From: JAOUEA01 sp963719165
Lineage (GTDB): Bacteria > Actinomycetota > UBA4738 > HRBIN12
Direction: 5' to 3'
Length of the DNA stretch: 64,000 nt
NCBI GenBank assembly: GCA_963719165.1
Contig: CAVRAV010000001.1
Span: 1,736,001 to 1,800,000 of the forward strand
This document shows positions 24,571 through 33,707 of this stretch, piece by piece. Under the pieces are notes generated by a model. It was given only the letters and a program-made list of their open reading frames with translations, was not told the origin of the DNA and ran no database searches. How positions within the stretch are numbered: the stretch's first letter is position 1; every line of letters starts with the position of its first letter. The position numbers and the translations under genes were made by a program.

Positions 24571-25191
24571 ATGCCGCTGCAGAACCGCGTCTTGCCGACC
24601 GGGGAGATCGTCTCGGACCCGGGACGCGGCCTGTTCATGGGCAATCGGGGATGCCTGCATCGGGACGATCGCACCCTCGGCGCCGCACGCTGGCGGTCCA
24701 CGCACTGGATCTGCTGCACGCTGTCGTGGAAGGGAGTCCGGCGCGATCCGATGCCGCCGGGGCGTTGGACGGCCTTGTTCTTCCTGGACGAGGCGACCGC
24801 GCTCGCAGCGGGACACCGACCCTGCGCGTACTGCCGTCGCCAAGACTTCAACGACTTCGCGGACGCGTGGCAGCGCGGCGGCCGAGGACGGAGGCGTCCG
24901 CGGGCGCCGGAGATCGACGCCCGCCTGCACGCCGAACGCGTCGACCCGCGCACGCGGCGGCAGGTGACGCGGACCACGATCGTCGACGAGCTACCGCCGG
25001 GCGTGATGGTTCGCCACGCGGGGCGCATCGGATTGTTGGCCGAGGGTCGGATCCTCCCGTGGTCCTCAGCCGGATACGGGGCGGCCGCCTCGGTGGACGC
25101 GGGTACGGTGATGGAGCTCCTGACGCCGCCCGCGTCGGTCGCCGCGATCGGCGCCGGCTATCGCCCGCACCTGCACCCGAGCGCCGGGTAG
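24571..25191 (+). CDS. Conserved protein of unknown function with Ada-like Cys motif
   Basis: A 206-residue protein: GLFMGNRGCLHRDDRTLG, WICCTLSWKG, FFLDEATALAAGHRPCAYCR and DFNDFADAW in the N-terminal half. GHRPCAYCRR resembles the zinc-binding segment of the Ada N-terminal domain (RPCKRCRP), and earlier cysteines (NRGCLH, CC) could complete a site. The C-terminal half (VMVRHAGRIGLLAEGRILPW) is beta-rich. It occurs in diverse bacteria as an uncharacterised protein; a metal-binding or nucleic-acid role is only inference. Start ATG 24571 with GGCAGGG upstream. Confidence 0.75.
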   Translation: MPLQNRVLPTGEIVSDPGRGLFMGNRGCLHRDDRTLGAARWRSTHWICCTLSWKGVRRDPMPPGRWTALFFLDEATALAAGHRPCAYCRRQDFNDFADAWQRGGRGRRRPRAPEIDARLHAERVDPRTRRQVTRTTIVDELPPGVMVRHAGRIGLLAEGRILPWSSAGYGAAASVDAGTVMELLTPPASVAAIGAGYRPHLHPSAG

Positions 25192-25228
25192 GCTTGGGTA
25201 TCAGTCGGCCGCAACCAGGAGGGACGTC

Positions 25229-25672
25229 GTGGCCAAGGTGAAGATCGACGAAGCGCTCGCGAGCGTTCCGCTCTTCCAGGGGACCTCCAAACGGCACCGC
25301 AAGAACCTCGCGGGTCTCATGGAGGTGATCGACTTCATGGCGGAGCACTCGATCGTGCGCCAGGGAGATGAGGCCGATTCGTTCTACGTCGTGCTCGAGG
25401 GCGAGGCCACGGTCCGGATCGACGGGCGGGTCGTGGCGACGAAGGGGCCGGGCGACTACTTCGGCGAGATCGCGTTGCTGGACGGAGGCGTGCGAACGGC
25501 CACGGTCAGCTCCGACACGCCGATGACGATGCTGACGCTCCACCGTCGCGCGTTCGAACGGGCCCTCGATGAAGATCCGACCCTGTCTCGGGCGTTGCTG
25601 GCGAACCTCGCCGGGATGTTCCGGCGCCTGGACGCCGCACTGCGTCAGGCCGGAGGCCCACTCCCCACCTAG
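25229..25672 (+). CDS. Cyclic-nucleotide-binding (CRP-like) domain protein
   Basis: A 147-residue stand-alone cNMP-binding beta-barrel: SVPLFQGTSKRHRKNLAGLM, IVRQGDEADSFYVVLEGEAT, and the phosphate-binding cassette GDYFGEIALLDGGVRTATV with the conserved Glu and Arg. There is no helix-turn-helix, so it is a sensor or adaptor rather than a DNA-binding regulator. GTG start with AGGAGGG 6 nt upstream. Ligand (cAMP or other) and partner unknown; it is transcribed alone. Confidence 0.88.
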   Translation: MAKVKIDEALASVPLFQGTSKRHRKNLAGLMEVIDFMAEHSIVRQGDEADSFYVVLEGEATVRIDGRVVATKGPGDYFGEIALLDGGVRTATVSSDTPMTMLTLHRRAFERALDEDPTLSRALLANLAGMFRRLDAALRQAGGPLPT

Positions 25673-25742
25673 CGCGGCCTCAAGCCGGGGGAACACCCCG
25701 ACGGAGCGAGGGTCGACCCCCTCCCCGATAGCTCGGATCGCG

Positions 25743-26957
25743 TCAGGCGGGCAGGCCGTCGCGCACCAGGGGACACGACATGCACCGAGGACCGCCTCGG
25801 CCTCGTCCGAGCTCCTCGCCGTCGATCGTGATGACCTCGATGCCACCGTCGCGCAGGCGCTCGTTCGTGTCGACGTTGCGTTCGTAGGCGATCACGACGC
25901 CGGGCGCGACGGCCAGGACGTTGTTCCCGTCGTCCCATTGCTCGCGCGCGGCCTGGAATCGGTCGCCGCCGGTTTCGAACAGGCGGATCTTCGGCACGTC
26001 CAACGCGCGCGCGACGGCGTCGAACAGATCGTCGACCTCGTCCACGACGATGCCAGCCGGCCCCGGGCGCAACACGTAGGTGGGCATGGCGGCGAGCACG
26101 TCGGGGAACACCGTGAACGCGTCGTGGTCGAGCATCGTGAGCACGGTGTCCAGGTGCATGCTCGAGCGTTGCGACGGGAGCTCGACCGCGATGATCTGGG
26201 TCGCGGCGCCCGCGGCGAACAGTCGCTCCGCCAGCATCTCCACCGACGCCGGGCGGGTCCGCTCCCCCATGCCGACCATGAGGGCACCCCGCCCGATCAC
26301 GAGCGCGTCGCCGCCCTCCAGGAACATGGGTGCCGGCACGTCGTCGCTCCAGATCTCGAATCCCTGCGACGTGAACATCGGATGATGCCGGTAGACGGCC
26401 GACAGGTGCAGCGTCTCGCGGATCCGTGCCGACATCGCCATGGAGCTGATCGACACGCCTCCGTAGATCCAGGCCGAAGTGTCGCGGGTGAACAGGTGGT
26501 TCGGAAGCGGCGCGGCCACGAACCCCCGTCGCATGCGAGCCACGATGCCCTCGCTCTCGAAGGGGAGCTCCTCGAAGGTCACGCCCGCGATCAGCTGTTT
26601 CGACAGCTGCTTGGAGGGCATGGCCATCAGCCACTCCTGCACGGCAGGCTCAAGGTGGGGACCCAGCAAGGAGGGATCCAGGCCTCGGAGCAGTTCGGCC
26701 CGCACGTCCTGCTGGTCCAGCACGTCGGCGAGCAGATCGCCCAGGTACACGATGGACACACCGCGATCCGCGAGCGCTGCCGCGAAGGCGTCGTGCTCTT
26801 TCCTCGCCCGTTCGACCCACAGGACCCCGTCGAACAGGAGCTCGCGAGCCGTGGTGGGCGTGAGGCGCTTCAACTCGAGATCCGGGCGGTGCAGCATCAC
26901 GGTGCGCAGGGTCCCGACCTCCGAGCCCACGCCGAGCGCGCCGGGTGAGGCGCTCAT
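25743..26957 (-). CDS. arcA: Arginine deiminase
   Basis: A 404-residue guanidine-hydrolysing enzyme converting arginine to citrulline and ammonia. Motifs: VMLHRPDLELKRLTP, LFTRDTSAWI, MFLEGGDALVIG, the catalytic-His region SMHLDTVLTMLD, and the nucleophilic cysteine in GGPRCMSCPL. Length and motif order are standard. No carbamoyltransferase or carbamate kinase gene is adjacent, so the usual arc operon is absent. The ATG overlaps the stop of the upstream aminotransferase gene (ATGA), implying joint expression from the promoter at 28130. Confidence 0.92.
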   Translation of the reverse strand: MSASPGALGVGSEVGTLRTVMLHRPDLELKRLTPTTARELLFDGVLWVERARKEHDAFAAALADRGVSIVYLGDLLADVLDQQDVRAELLRGLDPSLLGPHLEPAVQEWLMAMPSKQLSKQLIAGVTFEELPFESEGIVARMRRGFVAAPLPNHLFTRDTSAWIYGGVSISSMAMSARIRETLHLSAVYRHHPMFTSQGFEIWSDDVPAPMFLEGGDALVIGRGALMVGMGERTRPASVEMLAERLFAAGAATQIIAVELPSQRSSMHLDTVLTMLDHDAFTVFPDVLAAMPTYVLRPGPAGIVVDEVDDLFDAVARALDVPKIRLFETGGDRFQAAREQWDDGNNVLAVAPGVVIAYERNVDTNERLRDGGIEVITIDGEELGRGRGGPRCMSCPLVRDGLPA

Positions 26958-28123
26958 CCGGCCCCGACGGCGCGCTCGAACACGGGAAGCGCTCGGTCGA
27001 ACATCTCCTCGGTGCCCGTGAGCGAGATCCTGATGTAGCCGGGCATCTCGAAGGCGCCTCCGGGCAAGACCAGGACCTTGTCCCGGGCGAGCAGCCGGGC
27101 GAACGCCAGCTCGTCCTCGAGGGGGCTCTTCACGAGCAGGTAGAAGGTGGCCTCAGGCGTGTGGACGTCGTACCCGTAGCGCCGCAACGCCCCCAGCACG
27201 CGGTCGCGACGGGCCTGGAGCCGTCCCATATCGAGCAGCACGGACGCCTCGATATCGGCGAGCGCGTACACCATCACAGCGTCAGGGTGCGAGTTCGCGG
27301 TGGCGAAGCCCGCCATCAAAGACCCCAGGCGGAACTCCTCGCGCCCGGGCATCGCGGGCGGCACGGCAAGGTAGCCGAGCCGCTGGCCGGGCGCGAGCGC
27401 GCTCTTGCTGTACGTGTGCACGAGGAAGGACCGGTCGTACCAGTGCGCGGGGGTCACCATGGCGTTGGGCTCGAAGAGGACCTTGCTGTAGGCCTCATCC
27501 GAAAGGAGGTAGATCTCGCGGCCGGTGCGCTCCTCGTGGGTGCGCAGCAGCTCGCCCAGACGCCGCAGCGTCTGGGCGGGGTAGATCTTCCCGGTGGGGT
27601 TGTTGGGCGTGTTGATCAGCACCATCCGCGTGCGCTCCGTGAGGGCGGCCGCGATCGCGTCCACGTCGAGATCGTGCGTCGCCTCATCCATGCGCACGCG
27701 GACCGGAGCTGCGCCGCACCCCAGGATGAGCGCCTCGTAGAAGAACCACGGCGGGCTGATGAAGATCACCTCGTCGGCGGGCTCGACGACGAGCGTCATG
27801 GCCAGGGCCAGCGCCCCGTGCGCCCCTCGGGTGAGCATGATGTCCTGCGGGTCGAACGCGATCTCGAGCTCGGCGGAGAGCGCCTTCGCGGCGGCTGCCT
27901 GCGCGGGCGGGTGTTCGAGCCCGTAGCCGAACCAGCGCCGATCCTGGGGTTCGATCCAGCGCTTGAGGATGTCGACGTATCCGGGCAGGGCGGGGAACTC
28001 CGGGTTGCCGGCCAGGAAGTCGCAGGCCTCGGGATCTTCCATCTGCGGTGCGAACTCAATCATCGGCTCGAGGAACGAACCCAGGGCCTGCCTGATGCGT
28101 TGGAGGTTGGAGGACAGGGGCAC
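26954..28123 (-). CDS. Class I/II PLP-dependent aminotransferase
   Basis: A 389-residue fold-type I aminotransferase: NPEFPALPGYVDILKRW, FISPPWFFYEALIL, LINTPNNPTGKIYPAQTLRR, LSDEAYSKVLFE and the PLP-lysine segment HTYSKSALAPGQRLGYL, then GYIRISLTGTEEMFDRALP. It resembles aspartate/aromatic aminotransferases but substrate cannot be fixed. GTG start is leaderless (TAGGCT, 6 nt). Its coupling to arginine deiminase suggests a role in amino-acid nitrogen turnover. Confidence 0.9.
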   Translation of the reverse strand: MPLSSNLQRIRQALGSFLEPMIEFAPQMEDPEACDFLAGNPEFPALPGYVDILKRWIEPQDRRWFGYGLEHPPAQAAAAKALSAELEIAFDPQDIMLTRGAHGALALAMTLVVEPADEVIFISPPWFFYEALILGCGAAPVRVRMDEATHDLDVDAIAAALTERTRMVLINTPNNPTGKIYPAQTLRRLGELLRTHEERTGREIYLLSDEAYSKVLFEPNAMVTPAHWYDRSFLVHTYSKSALAPGQRLGYLAVPPAMPGREEFRLGSLMAGFATANSHPDAVMVYALADIEASVLLDMGRLQARRDRVLGALRRYGYDVHTPEATFYLLVKSPLEDELAFARLLARDKVLVLPGGAFEMPGYIRISLTGTEEMFDRALPVFERAVGAG

Positions 28124-28129
28124 CGTGGG

Positions 28130-28135
28130 AGCCTA
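28130..28135 (-). promoter_or_regulatory. Leaderless -10 box TAGGCT
   Basis: TAGGCT with a 6-nt gap (CCCACG) to the GTG at 28123 of the aminotransferase-arcA operon. Confidence 0.6.
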
Positions 28136-28181
28136 TACCGCGTCCCGTCGACGAGGCCACGAGGAGCCCACGCGCCGGGGG

Positions 28182-31100
28182 TCAGGCGCTCTTGGCGGGC
28201 TCCTCGGCGGCCGGACCCGTCAGGGGCCGGCTCACGCCCTCAGCCGTGACCTCGAGGGTCTCGCCGCGATGACGGATCTGCAGCAGGTCGCCCTCGCGCA
28301 GCTGATAGGTGGCGGCACCGTCGCGCAACTCCACGTCCAGCAGGCACCCACGGGTCCGCAGGGTGAACGACAGCGCCGTCAGCCGTTCCGGGAGCGCGGG
28401 GCGGAAGGAAAGCTCGCCGTGGGCGTCACGGAGCCCGGCGAACCCGTAGACCACCGCGAGCCAGGTCCCGCCCGCCGACGCCACGTGGACGCCGTCGCGG
28501 ACGTTGTTCGCGACGTCCGCGAGGTCCACGGCCGCCGCGTCGATGAAGTACTCCTCGGCCGCCCGCAGGTCGCCGATCTCCGCCGCAACGATGCTCTGGA
28601 TGGACTCCGACAGCGAGGAGTCGCCCGTCGTGAGCGGGTCGTAGTACGCGAAGATCCTGCGCTTCTGGGCGGGAGTGAACTCGTCGCCGACGAGGAACGT
28701 CGCGAGCACGAGGTCGGCCTGCTTGATCACCTGGTGCCGGTAGATCACGAGCGGGTGGTAATGCAGCAAGAGTGGGTAGTGCTCCGGTGGCGTGCCCTCG
28801 AAGTCCCACACCTCGAGGTCGAGGAAGCCGTCGTCCTGCAGGTGCAGGTCCTTGGCGTCGTCGTAGGGGACGTACATCAGGTCGGCCGCGCGCCGCCATT
28901 CCTCGATCTCGTCGAGGCGAAGTTGCGTGCGGTCAACGAGGCGGCCGTACGCCGCGGGCTCGCGCGACTCGAGCCACTCCACCGCCTCGATGGCGAAGCG
29001 CAGGTTCTGTCGCGCCATGAGGTTGGTGTACGCGTTGTTGTCGACGACGGTGGAGTACTCGTCGGGCCCCGTCACGCCGTTGATCACGAACTGCCCGCGT
29101 TTGGACGGGGAGAAGAAGCCGAGGTCCGCCCACATGCGCGCCGTCTCCACGAGCATCTCGGCCCCGTAGCGCGCGAGGAAGTCGTCGTCGCCGCTGACGC
29201 GCACGTACTGCATCAGCGCGTAGGCCACGTCGGCGTCGATGTGGTACTGCGCGGTGCCGGCCGCGTAATACGCGGAGGCCTCCATGCCGTTGATCGTGCG
29301 CCACGGGAACAGCGCCCCGCGCATGCCGACATCGTGCGCGCGCTGCCGCGCCTGATCCAGCATGCTGTATCGATGGTGCAGCAGGCTGCGGGCCAGGTTC
29401 GGCGCCGTGTAGGTGAGGAACGGCATGACGTAGATCTCGGTGTCCCAGAAGTAGTGGCCCTCGTAGCCCTGCCCCGTGAGGCCCTTCGACGGGATCCCGT
29501 ACCCGTCCGAGCACGCGGAGGCCTGCAGGAGCTGATAGAGGTTGTACCGCACGGCCTGCTGCAACAACGGGGCGCCCTCGGTCCGCACATCTGAGGCGGA
29601 CCAGAAGGCATCGGCGCGCGCGCGCTGGGAACGCAAGACCGTGTCGAACCCGTCGCTGCGCGCGCGATCCAGGGTCCCGTTCACGCGGAAGCTCAGCTCG
29701 TCGACGGATTCGTCTACGGCGTGATGGTACGCGAGGTACTTGACGATGCGCACCGGCCGGCCGCGTTCGGCCTGCACGCGGTAGACGGCGCGCGCCGAGT
29801 CCCCGTTCACCTCGGTCTCCGGGATCACGTCCTCGCCGAGGTTCGTCTCGTGATCCATCCCGCACGCCATCCGCAGCCCGCTCGATCGCGCCTGGAACCC
29901 CAGCACCACGCGGGCGTCGTCCGTGTGCGCGGATTTCGTTATGAGCACGCCCGGCTCGAACCCGCGGCCCTTGCGAGGGTCGTCGGACGTGCCGGCGTCC
30001 GCGCCGGTGTGCGTCACCAGCTCGGATGACAGCGTGATCGACGCGGGCCGATCGAGCGCCGTCACGACGTATTCGATGCACGCCAGGTGCCGGTGCTCGA
30101 GTGAGACGAGGCGCTTCGTGCGCACGGAGAACCGGCGCCCATCGGCCGCCTGCCACACGATCCGGCGCTCCATGACCGCCGCCCGCATGTCCAGCACTCG
30201 CTCGTAGTCCAGCACCTCGGCGTGGTCGAGATCGAACGGCTCGTCATCGACGTAGAGCTTGATCATGGTGCCGTCGGTGGCGTTGATGATCGTCTGCCCG
30301 GTCTCGGCGAATCCGAACGCCTTCTCCGGATACACGATCGGCCACGTCTCGTAGAACCCGTTCAGTAGCGTGCCCGTTTGGTGGACGGGCCGGCCTTCCT
30401 CGTGCGTGCCGCGGATGCCGAGGTATCCGTTGCCCACCGCGAAGACGCTCTCGAGCTGCGGTCCGTTCTCCGGGTTGAAGCCACGCTCGACCAGCCTGAA
30501 CTCCTCCACCGGGAACGCCTCGTCGGCGGCGAGCAGGCGCAGGGCCGCGGCGCGGAGACGGTGCGCCTTGGGCCCGGCCATGTGCCCCACCTCGGCGGAT
30601 TCGGTGACGAGGTCGCCGAGGTCCTTCACCACGATGTCCGCGCCGTGCGCGAGGAGCGCCTCGCGTTGATCGTCGCGGTCGACACCGATCACGAGGCCGA
30701 AGCCGCCGGCGCGGCCGGCCCCGACCCCGGCGAGGGCGTCCTCCACGACGACCGCGTCCTCGGGCTCCACGCGCAAGCGGCGCGCCGCTTCCAAGAACGT
30801 GTCCGGACGCGGCTTCCCGGGCAGCTGCAGCTCGGCCGCGAGCGCTCCGTCCACGCGGACATCGAAGAGGTCGGCGATCCCCGCCGCGTCGAGGACCTCG
30901 GCGGCGTTCTGGCTCGAGGACACGACCGCCGTGGCGAGGCCGCGCGCCTGAAGTTCCCGCACCCAGGCCACGGACCCCGGGAATGCTTCGACGCCCTCGG
31001 TGTGCAGCGCCGTCTCCACCAGGGCCTGCTTCGCGTTGCCGATCCCTCCGACGGTCTCCTCGTCCGGCGGCGAATCGGGTGTGCCTTCGGGCAGCACGAT

Positions 31101-31343
31101 GCTCCGCGACGCGAGGAAGTCACGCACGCCGTCGTAGCGCGGCTTGCCGTCCACGTAGCGCAGATAATCCTCGGCCGGAGAGAACCTGGGCGTGGCGGTC
31201 CCGTGCTCGACGTCCCACCGTTCGAGGAAGGCGTCGAAGGTCTGCTGCCACGCCGCCGAGTGCAGGCGGGCGGTCGTCGTGAGGACGCCGTCCAGGTCGA
31301 ACAGGACGGCGCTGAATCGCTCGTAGATCTCTCGGGGTTCCAG
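28182..31343 (-). CDS. HAD (beta-phosphoglucomutase-like) / GH65 glycoside phosphorylase fusion, frameshifted
   Basis: The N-terminal about 250 residues are a HAD phosphatase/mutase (VLFDLDGVLTTTARLHSAAW, then after a break RFSPAEDYLRYVDGKPRYDG, SSSQNAAEVL, GKPRPDTFLEAARRL, VVEDALAGVGAGRAGGF). The remaining about 780 residues are a GH65 enzyme (GNGYLGIRGTHEEG, YEGHYFWDTEIYVMPFLTY, and GVTGPDEYSTVVDNNAYTN with the general-acid Glu). Together they would phosphorolyse or hydrolyse trehalose, maltose or kojibiose and isomerise the beta-glucose-1-phosphate. The frame breaks near 31217; one added base gives FLERWDVEHGTATPRFSPAED. The true start is unclear: a stop lies at 31350-31352 and the first candidate is CTG 31343. 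TTGACT (31374-31379) with CATAGG about 19 nt on is a possible promoter. Confidence 0.88.
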   Translation of the reverse strand: MEPREIYERFSAVLFDLDGVLTTTARLHSAAWQQTFDAFLERWDVEHGTATPRFSPAEDYLRYVDGKPRYDGVRDFLASRSIVLPEGTPDSPPDEETVGGIGNAKQALVETALHTEGVEAFPGSVAWVRELQARGLATAVVSSSQNAAEVLDAAGIADLFDVRVDGALAAELQLPGKPRPDTFLEAARRLRVEPEDAVVVEDALAGVGAGRAGGFGLVIGVDRDDQREALLAHGADIVVKDLGDLVTESAEVGHMAGPKAHRLRAAALRLLAADEAFPVEEFRLVERGFNPENGPQLESVFAVGNGYLGIRGTHEEGRPVHQTGTLLNGFYETWPIVYPEKAFGFAETGQTIINATDGTMIKLYVDDEPFDLDHAEVLDYERVLDMRAAVMERRIVWQAADGRRFSVRTKRLVSLEHRHLACIEYVVTALDRPASITLSSELVTHTGADAGTSDDPRKGRGFEPGVLITKSAHTDDARVVLGFQARSSGLRMACGMDHETNLGEDVIPETEVNGDSARAVYRVQAERGRPVRIVKYLAYHHAVDESVDELSFRVNGTLDRARSDGFDTVLRSQRARADAFWSASDVRTEGAPLLQQAVRYNLYQLLQASACSDGYGIPSKGLTGQGYEGHYFWDTEIYVMPFLTYTAPNLARSLLHHRYSMLDQARQRAHDVGMRGALFPWRTINGMEASAYYAAGTAQYHIDADVAYALMQYVRVSGDDDFLARYGAEMLVETARMWADLGFFSPSKRGQFVINGVTGPDEYSTVVDNNAYTNLMARQNLRFAIEAVEWLESREPAAYGRLVDRTQLRLDEIEEWRRAADLMYVPYDDAKDLHLQDDGFLDLEVWDFEGTPPEHYPLLLHYHPLVIYRHQVIKQADLVLATFLVGDEFTPAQKRRIFAYYDPLTTGDSSLSESIQSIVAAEIGDLRAAEEYFIDAAAVDLADVANNVRDGVHVASAGGTWLAVVYGFAGLRDAHGELSFRPALPERLTALSFTLRTRGCLLDVELRDGAATYQLREGDLLQIRHRGETLEVTAEGVSRPLTGPAAEEPAKSA

Positions 31344-31445
31344 AGCTTCCTATGGTGGCAGCCCCAGCGGGCAAGTCAACGTGCCGGCGCCTCGCGCGCG
31401 CGGTCCGGTGGCGTTCCTCGTCCGCCGCCTCGCCGTGGCGCGGGC

Positions 31446-31451
31446 TAGCAT
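31446..31451 (+). promoter_or_regulatory. Leaderless -10 box TAGCAT
   Basis: TAGCAT with a 6-nt gap (CTGAGC) to the GTG at 31458 of otsB. Confidence 0.6.
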
Positions 31452-31457
31452 CTGAGC

Positions 31458-32207
31458 GTGAGCGCCGCCCCCATCCCCGCCGCGACCGCGCTGGAAGCCT
31501 TCCGAGGCGTCGAGGGCCCGGCGGGCGTCTTGCTCGATCTCGACGGAACCCTCAGTCCCATCGTGGAGCGGCCCGAGCTGGCACGCATGGTGGCGGGCGC
31601 GCGGGAGACGCTGGCGGACCTCGCGGCCCGGTTCGCCGTGGTGGCCATCGTCTCCGGCCGCACGGATGCTGAGCTCGTCGCCCTCGTTGGGGTGGAAGGC
31701 GTCCGGCTGGAGGGTTCCTACGGCGTGGGGCAGCTTCCGGACCTTCCGCCGGCGGTCGTGGATCACGTCCGCTCGGCGGCCGAGCGCGTGCCGGGGGCGC
31801 GCGTGGAACCGAAGGGTCACGCAGTGGCCGTCCACGTCCGGGGTGCGGCCGACCCCGAGGCCGCCGAGGCCCTCTTGCGCGCGCCCCTCGCGCGGATCGG
31901 CGAGGCCCACGGCCTGGAGGTGATCGAGGGCAAGCGTGTGCTGGAGCTGGTGCCGCGTGATCGTCCCCTAAAGGAGGGGGCGGTCGATCGCATCGTGGCG
32001 GAAGCTGGGCTCGCCGGGGTGCTTTACGCCGGCGACGACGTCGCGGATCTTCGCGCCTTCGCCGCGCTCGACCGGATGGCCGGGGAGGGGTTGAAGACCG
32101 TGAAGGTGGCCGTACGCGGCGAGGAGACCCCGCCCGACCTCGTCAGTTCGGCCGACGTGATCGTCGACGGAGCGTCGAACCTGCTCGAGCTCCTCCGGGG
32201 GCTCTGA
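31458..32207 (+). CDS. otsB: Trehalose-6-phosphate phosphatase
   Basis: A 249-residue HAD phosphatase of the trehalose-phosphatase family: LLDLDGTLSPIVERPE (nucleophile Asp), VAIVSGRTDAELVAL, LEGSYGVGQLP, the cap region PKGHAVAVHVRGA, LELVPRDRPLKEGAVDRIV and GDDVADLRAFAAL with the Mg-binding aspartates. It removes phosphate from trehalose-6-phosphate made by the convergent OtsA. GTG start, leaderless promoter. The shortened substrate cap is usual for bacterial OtsB. Confidence 0.92.
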   Translation: MSAAPIPAATALEAFRGVEGPAGVLLDLDGTLSPIVERPELARMVAGARETLADLAARFAVVAIVSGRTDAELVALVGVEGVRLEGSYGVGQLPDLPPAVVDHVRSAAERVPGARVEPKGHAVAVHVRGAADPEAAEALLRAPLARIGEAHGLEVIEGKRVLELVPRDRPLKEGAVDRIVAEAGLAGVLYAGDDVADLRAFAALDRMAGEGLKTVKVAVRGEETPPDLVSSADVIVDGASNLLELLRGL

Positions 32208-32220
32208 GGCGCGACCGGGT

Positions 32221-33699
32221 TCATCGCCGACGGGCGGGGGGGCGGACCTGGTCGACGGCATCGAGCTGATCGGCGAGCCACGTGGGCGGCGTGTGCGCCT
32301 GGATCGTGCGCGCCATGCCCCGGGCCCGGCGCACGCGCTCCTCGCCGGGCATCTCCAGCGCCTCCCGGATCGCCTCGGCGGTCTCCGCGAGGTCGAAGGG
32401 GTTGATGCCGAGCGCGTGGCGGCCCAGGCGCGCGATGGCTCCCGCGTTCCGCGACAGGACCAGGGCCCCGTCCCTGCGGTTGACGAGCGGCCCCTCCATC
32501 GCGACCAGGTTCATGCCGTCGTAGGTGGGATTGACGAGCAGCACGTCGTAGAGGCCGTAGGCGGCCACGGCATAACGGTAATCCTCCTGCACCTTGACCG
32601 TGATGGGTTGCCAGTCCTTCGTGCCGAGCTCCTGGTTGATGCGCTCCGCCACTGCCAGGCACTCCCCACCGTAACTCTGGTACTCGGGCACGTCCTCGCG
32701 CGAGGGCGAGAACAAGCAAAGGAACTGCACCCGCCCCCGCCACGACCGGTTCCGTCGCAAGAAAAGCTCGTAGCCGAGGAATCCGCGCAGGATGTTCTTC
32801 GACGGTTCGAGGCGGTCGACCCGGAGCATCATGGCTCGGTCGCCGAGCCACTCGCGGAGCTCCTCGCGGACCGCGCCCGCTTCCTCGGTGGCGGCGGTCT
32901 CCCGCAGCGGATGCGCGTTGACCGCCACCGGGAACGCACGCACGGCGGCATGATGACCGTCGACCTCGAGCCGGCCGCCGCGCAGCACCTTCGAGCCGGC
33001 CACGCTGCGCGCCGAAAGCAGGTAGTTCTCGGCCCATTGCTTGGACTGGAACCCCAGGACATCGGCGCCCGCGAGCCCGCGCAGGATCGCCTCGCGCATG
33101 TTCACCGGCAGGATCCTCAGGTACGTGGCGCCGGCGAACGGCGTGTGGGAGAAATGCACGATCTTGGCGTTCGGCACGAGCTCTCGAAGCATCCCGGGCA
33201 CCAGGGACAGGTGGTAGTCCTGGATGAGATACACGGGGTGGCGGTCGGCCTCGTCGGCGAGCGCGAGGGCGAACTGTCGATTCGCCTCCACGTACGACGA
33301 CCAGGCCTCCTGGGTCGCCTCGTCGAAGATCGGCGAGCGCGGGATGTCCCACAGGCTGTGGTGCACGAACCACAGGATCCGGTTCGAGATCTCGTTGTAG
33401 TAGCCCTCGTAGCGCTCGGGCGGCACGACCACGTAGCGCACGCGCTGGTGCGAATCCGGTTCGATCACACGCCCCTTCAGGGCCACGGCACGGTCGCCCT
33501 CGGTCATGGCGGCCGCCACCCACGCCGTGTCGTCACGGAAGAAGACCCCCGACAGCGCGGTCACCAGGCCGCCGGCCCCTCGGCTGCCCACCAACCGCCC
33601 GCTCGCGTTGCGCTCGAAGGAGACAGGGGCGCGGTTCGACGCCACGACCACCGACGCCTCGATCGCGCTCAGCTCCGTAGCGGTTCCCCTGCCGGACAT
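32221..33699 (-). CDS. otsA: Trehalose-6-phosphate synthase (GT20)
   Basis: A 492-residue retaining glycosyltransferase joining UDP/ADP-glucose to glucose-6-phosphate. Motifs: VVASNRAPVSFERN with GGLVTAL, HHSLWDIPRSP, VYLIQDYHLSLVPGMLREL, HFSHTPFAG, LGFQSKQWAENYLL, the phosphate-binding MLRVDRLEPSKNILRGFLGY and DVLLVNPTYDGMNLVAMEGP. RVDRLEPSKN replaces the R-x-D-Y-x-K-G-I of enterobacterial OtsA, a variant seen in actinobacterial relatives. It faces otsB convergently with a 13-base gap. A TAGACT box precedes the ATG by 8 nt. Confidence 0.92.
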   Translation of the reverse strand: MSGRGTATELSAIEASVVVASNRAPVSFERNASGRLVGSRGAGGLVTALSGVFFRDDTAWVAAAMTEGDRAVALKGRVIEPDSHQRVRYVVVPPERYEGYYNEISNRILWFVHHSLWDIPRSPIFDEATQEAWSSYVEANRQFALALADEADRHPVYLIQDYHLSLVPGMLRELVPNAKIVHFSHTPFAGATYLRILPVNMREAILRGLAGADVLGFQSKQWAENYLLSARSVAGSKVLRGGRLEVDGHHAAVRAFPVAVNAHPLRETAATEEAGAVREELREWLGDRAMMLRVDRLEPSKNILRGFLGYELFLRRNRSWRGRVQFLCLFSPSREDVPEYQSYGGECLAVAERINQELGTKDWQPITVKVQEDYRYAVAAYGLYDVLLVNPTYDGMNLVAMEGPLVNRRDGALVLSRNAGAIARLGRHALGINPFDLAETAEAIREALEMPGEERVRRARGMARTIQAHTPPTWLADQLDAVDQVRPPARRR

Positions 33700-33707
33700 C
33701 GGGCGTC

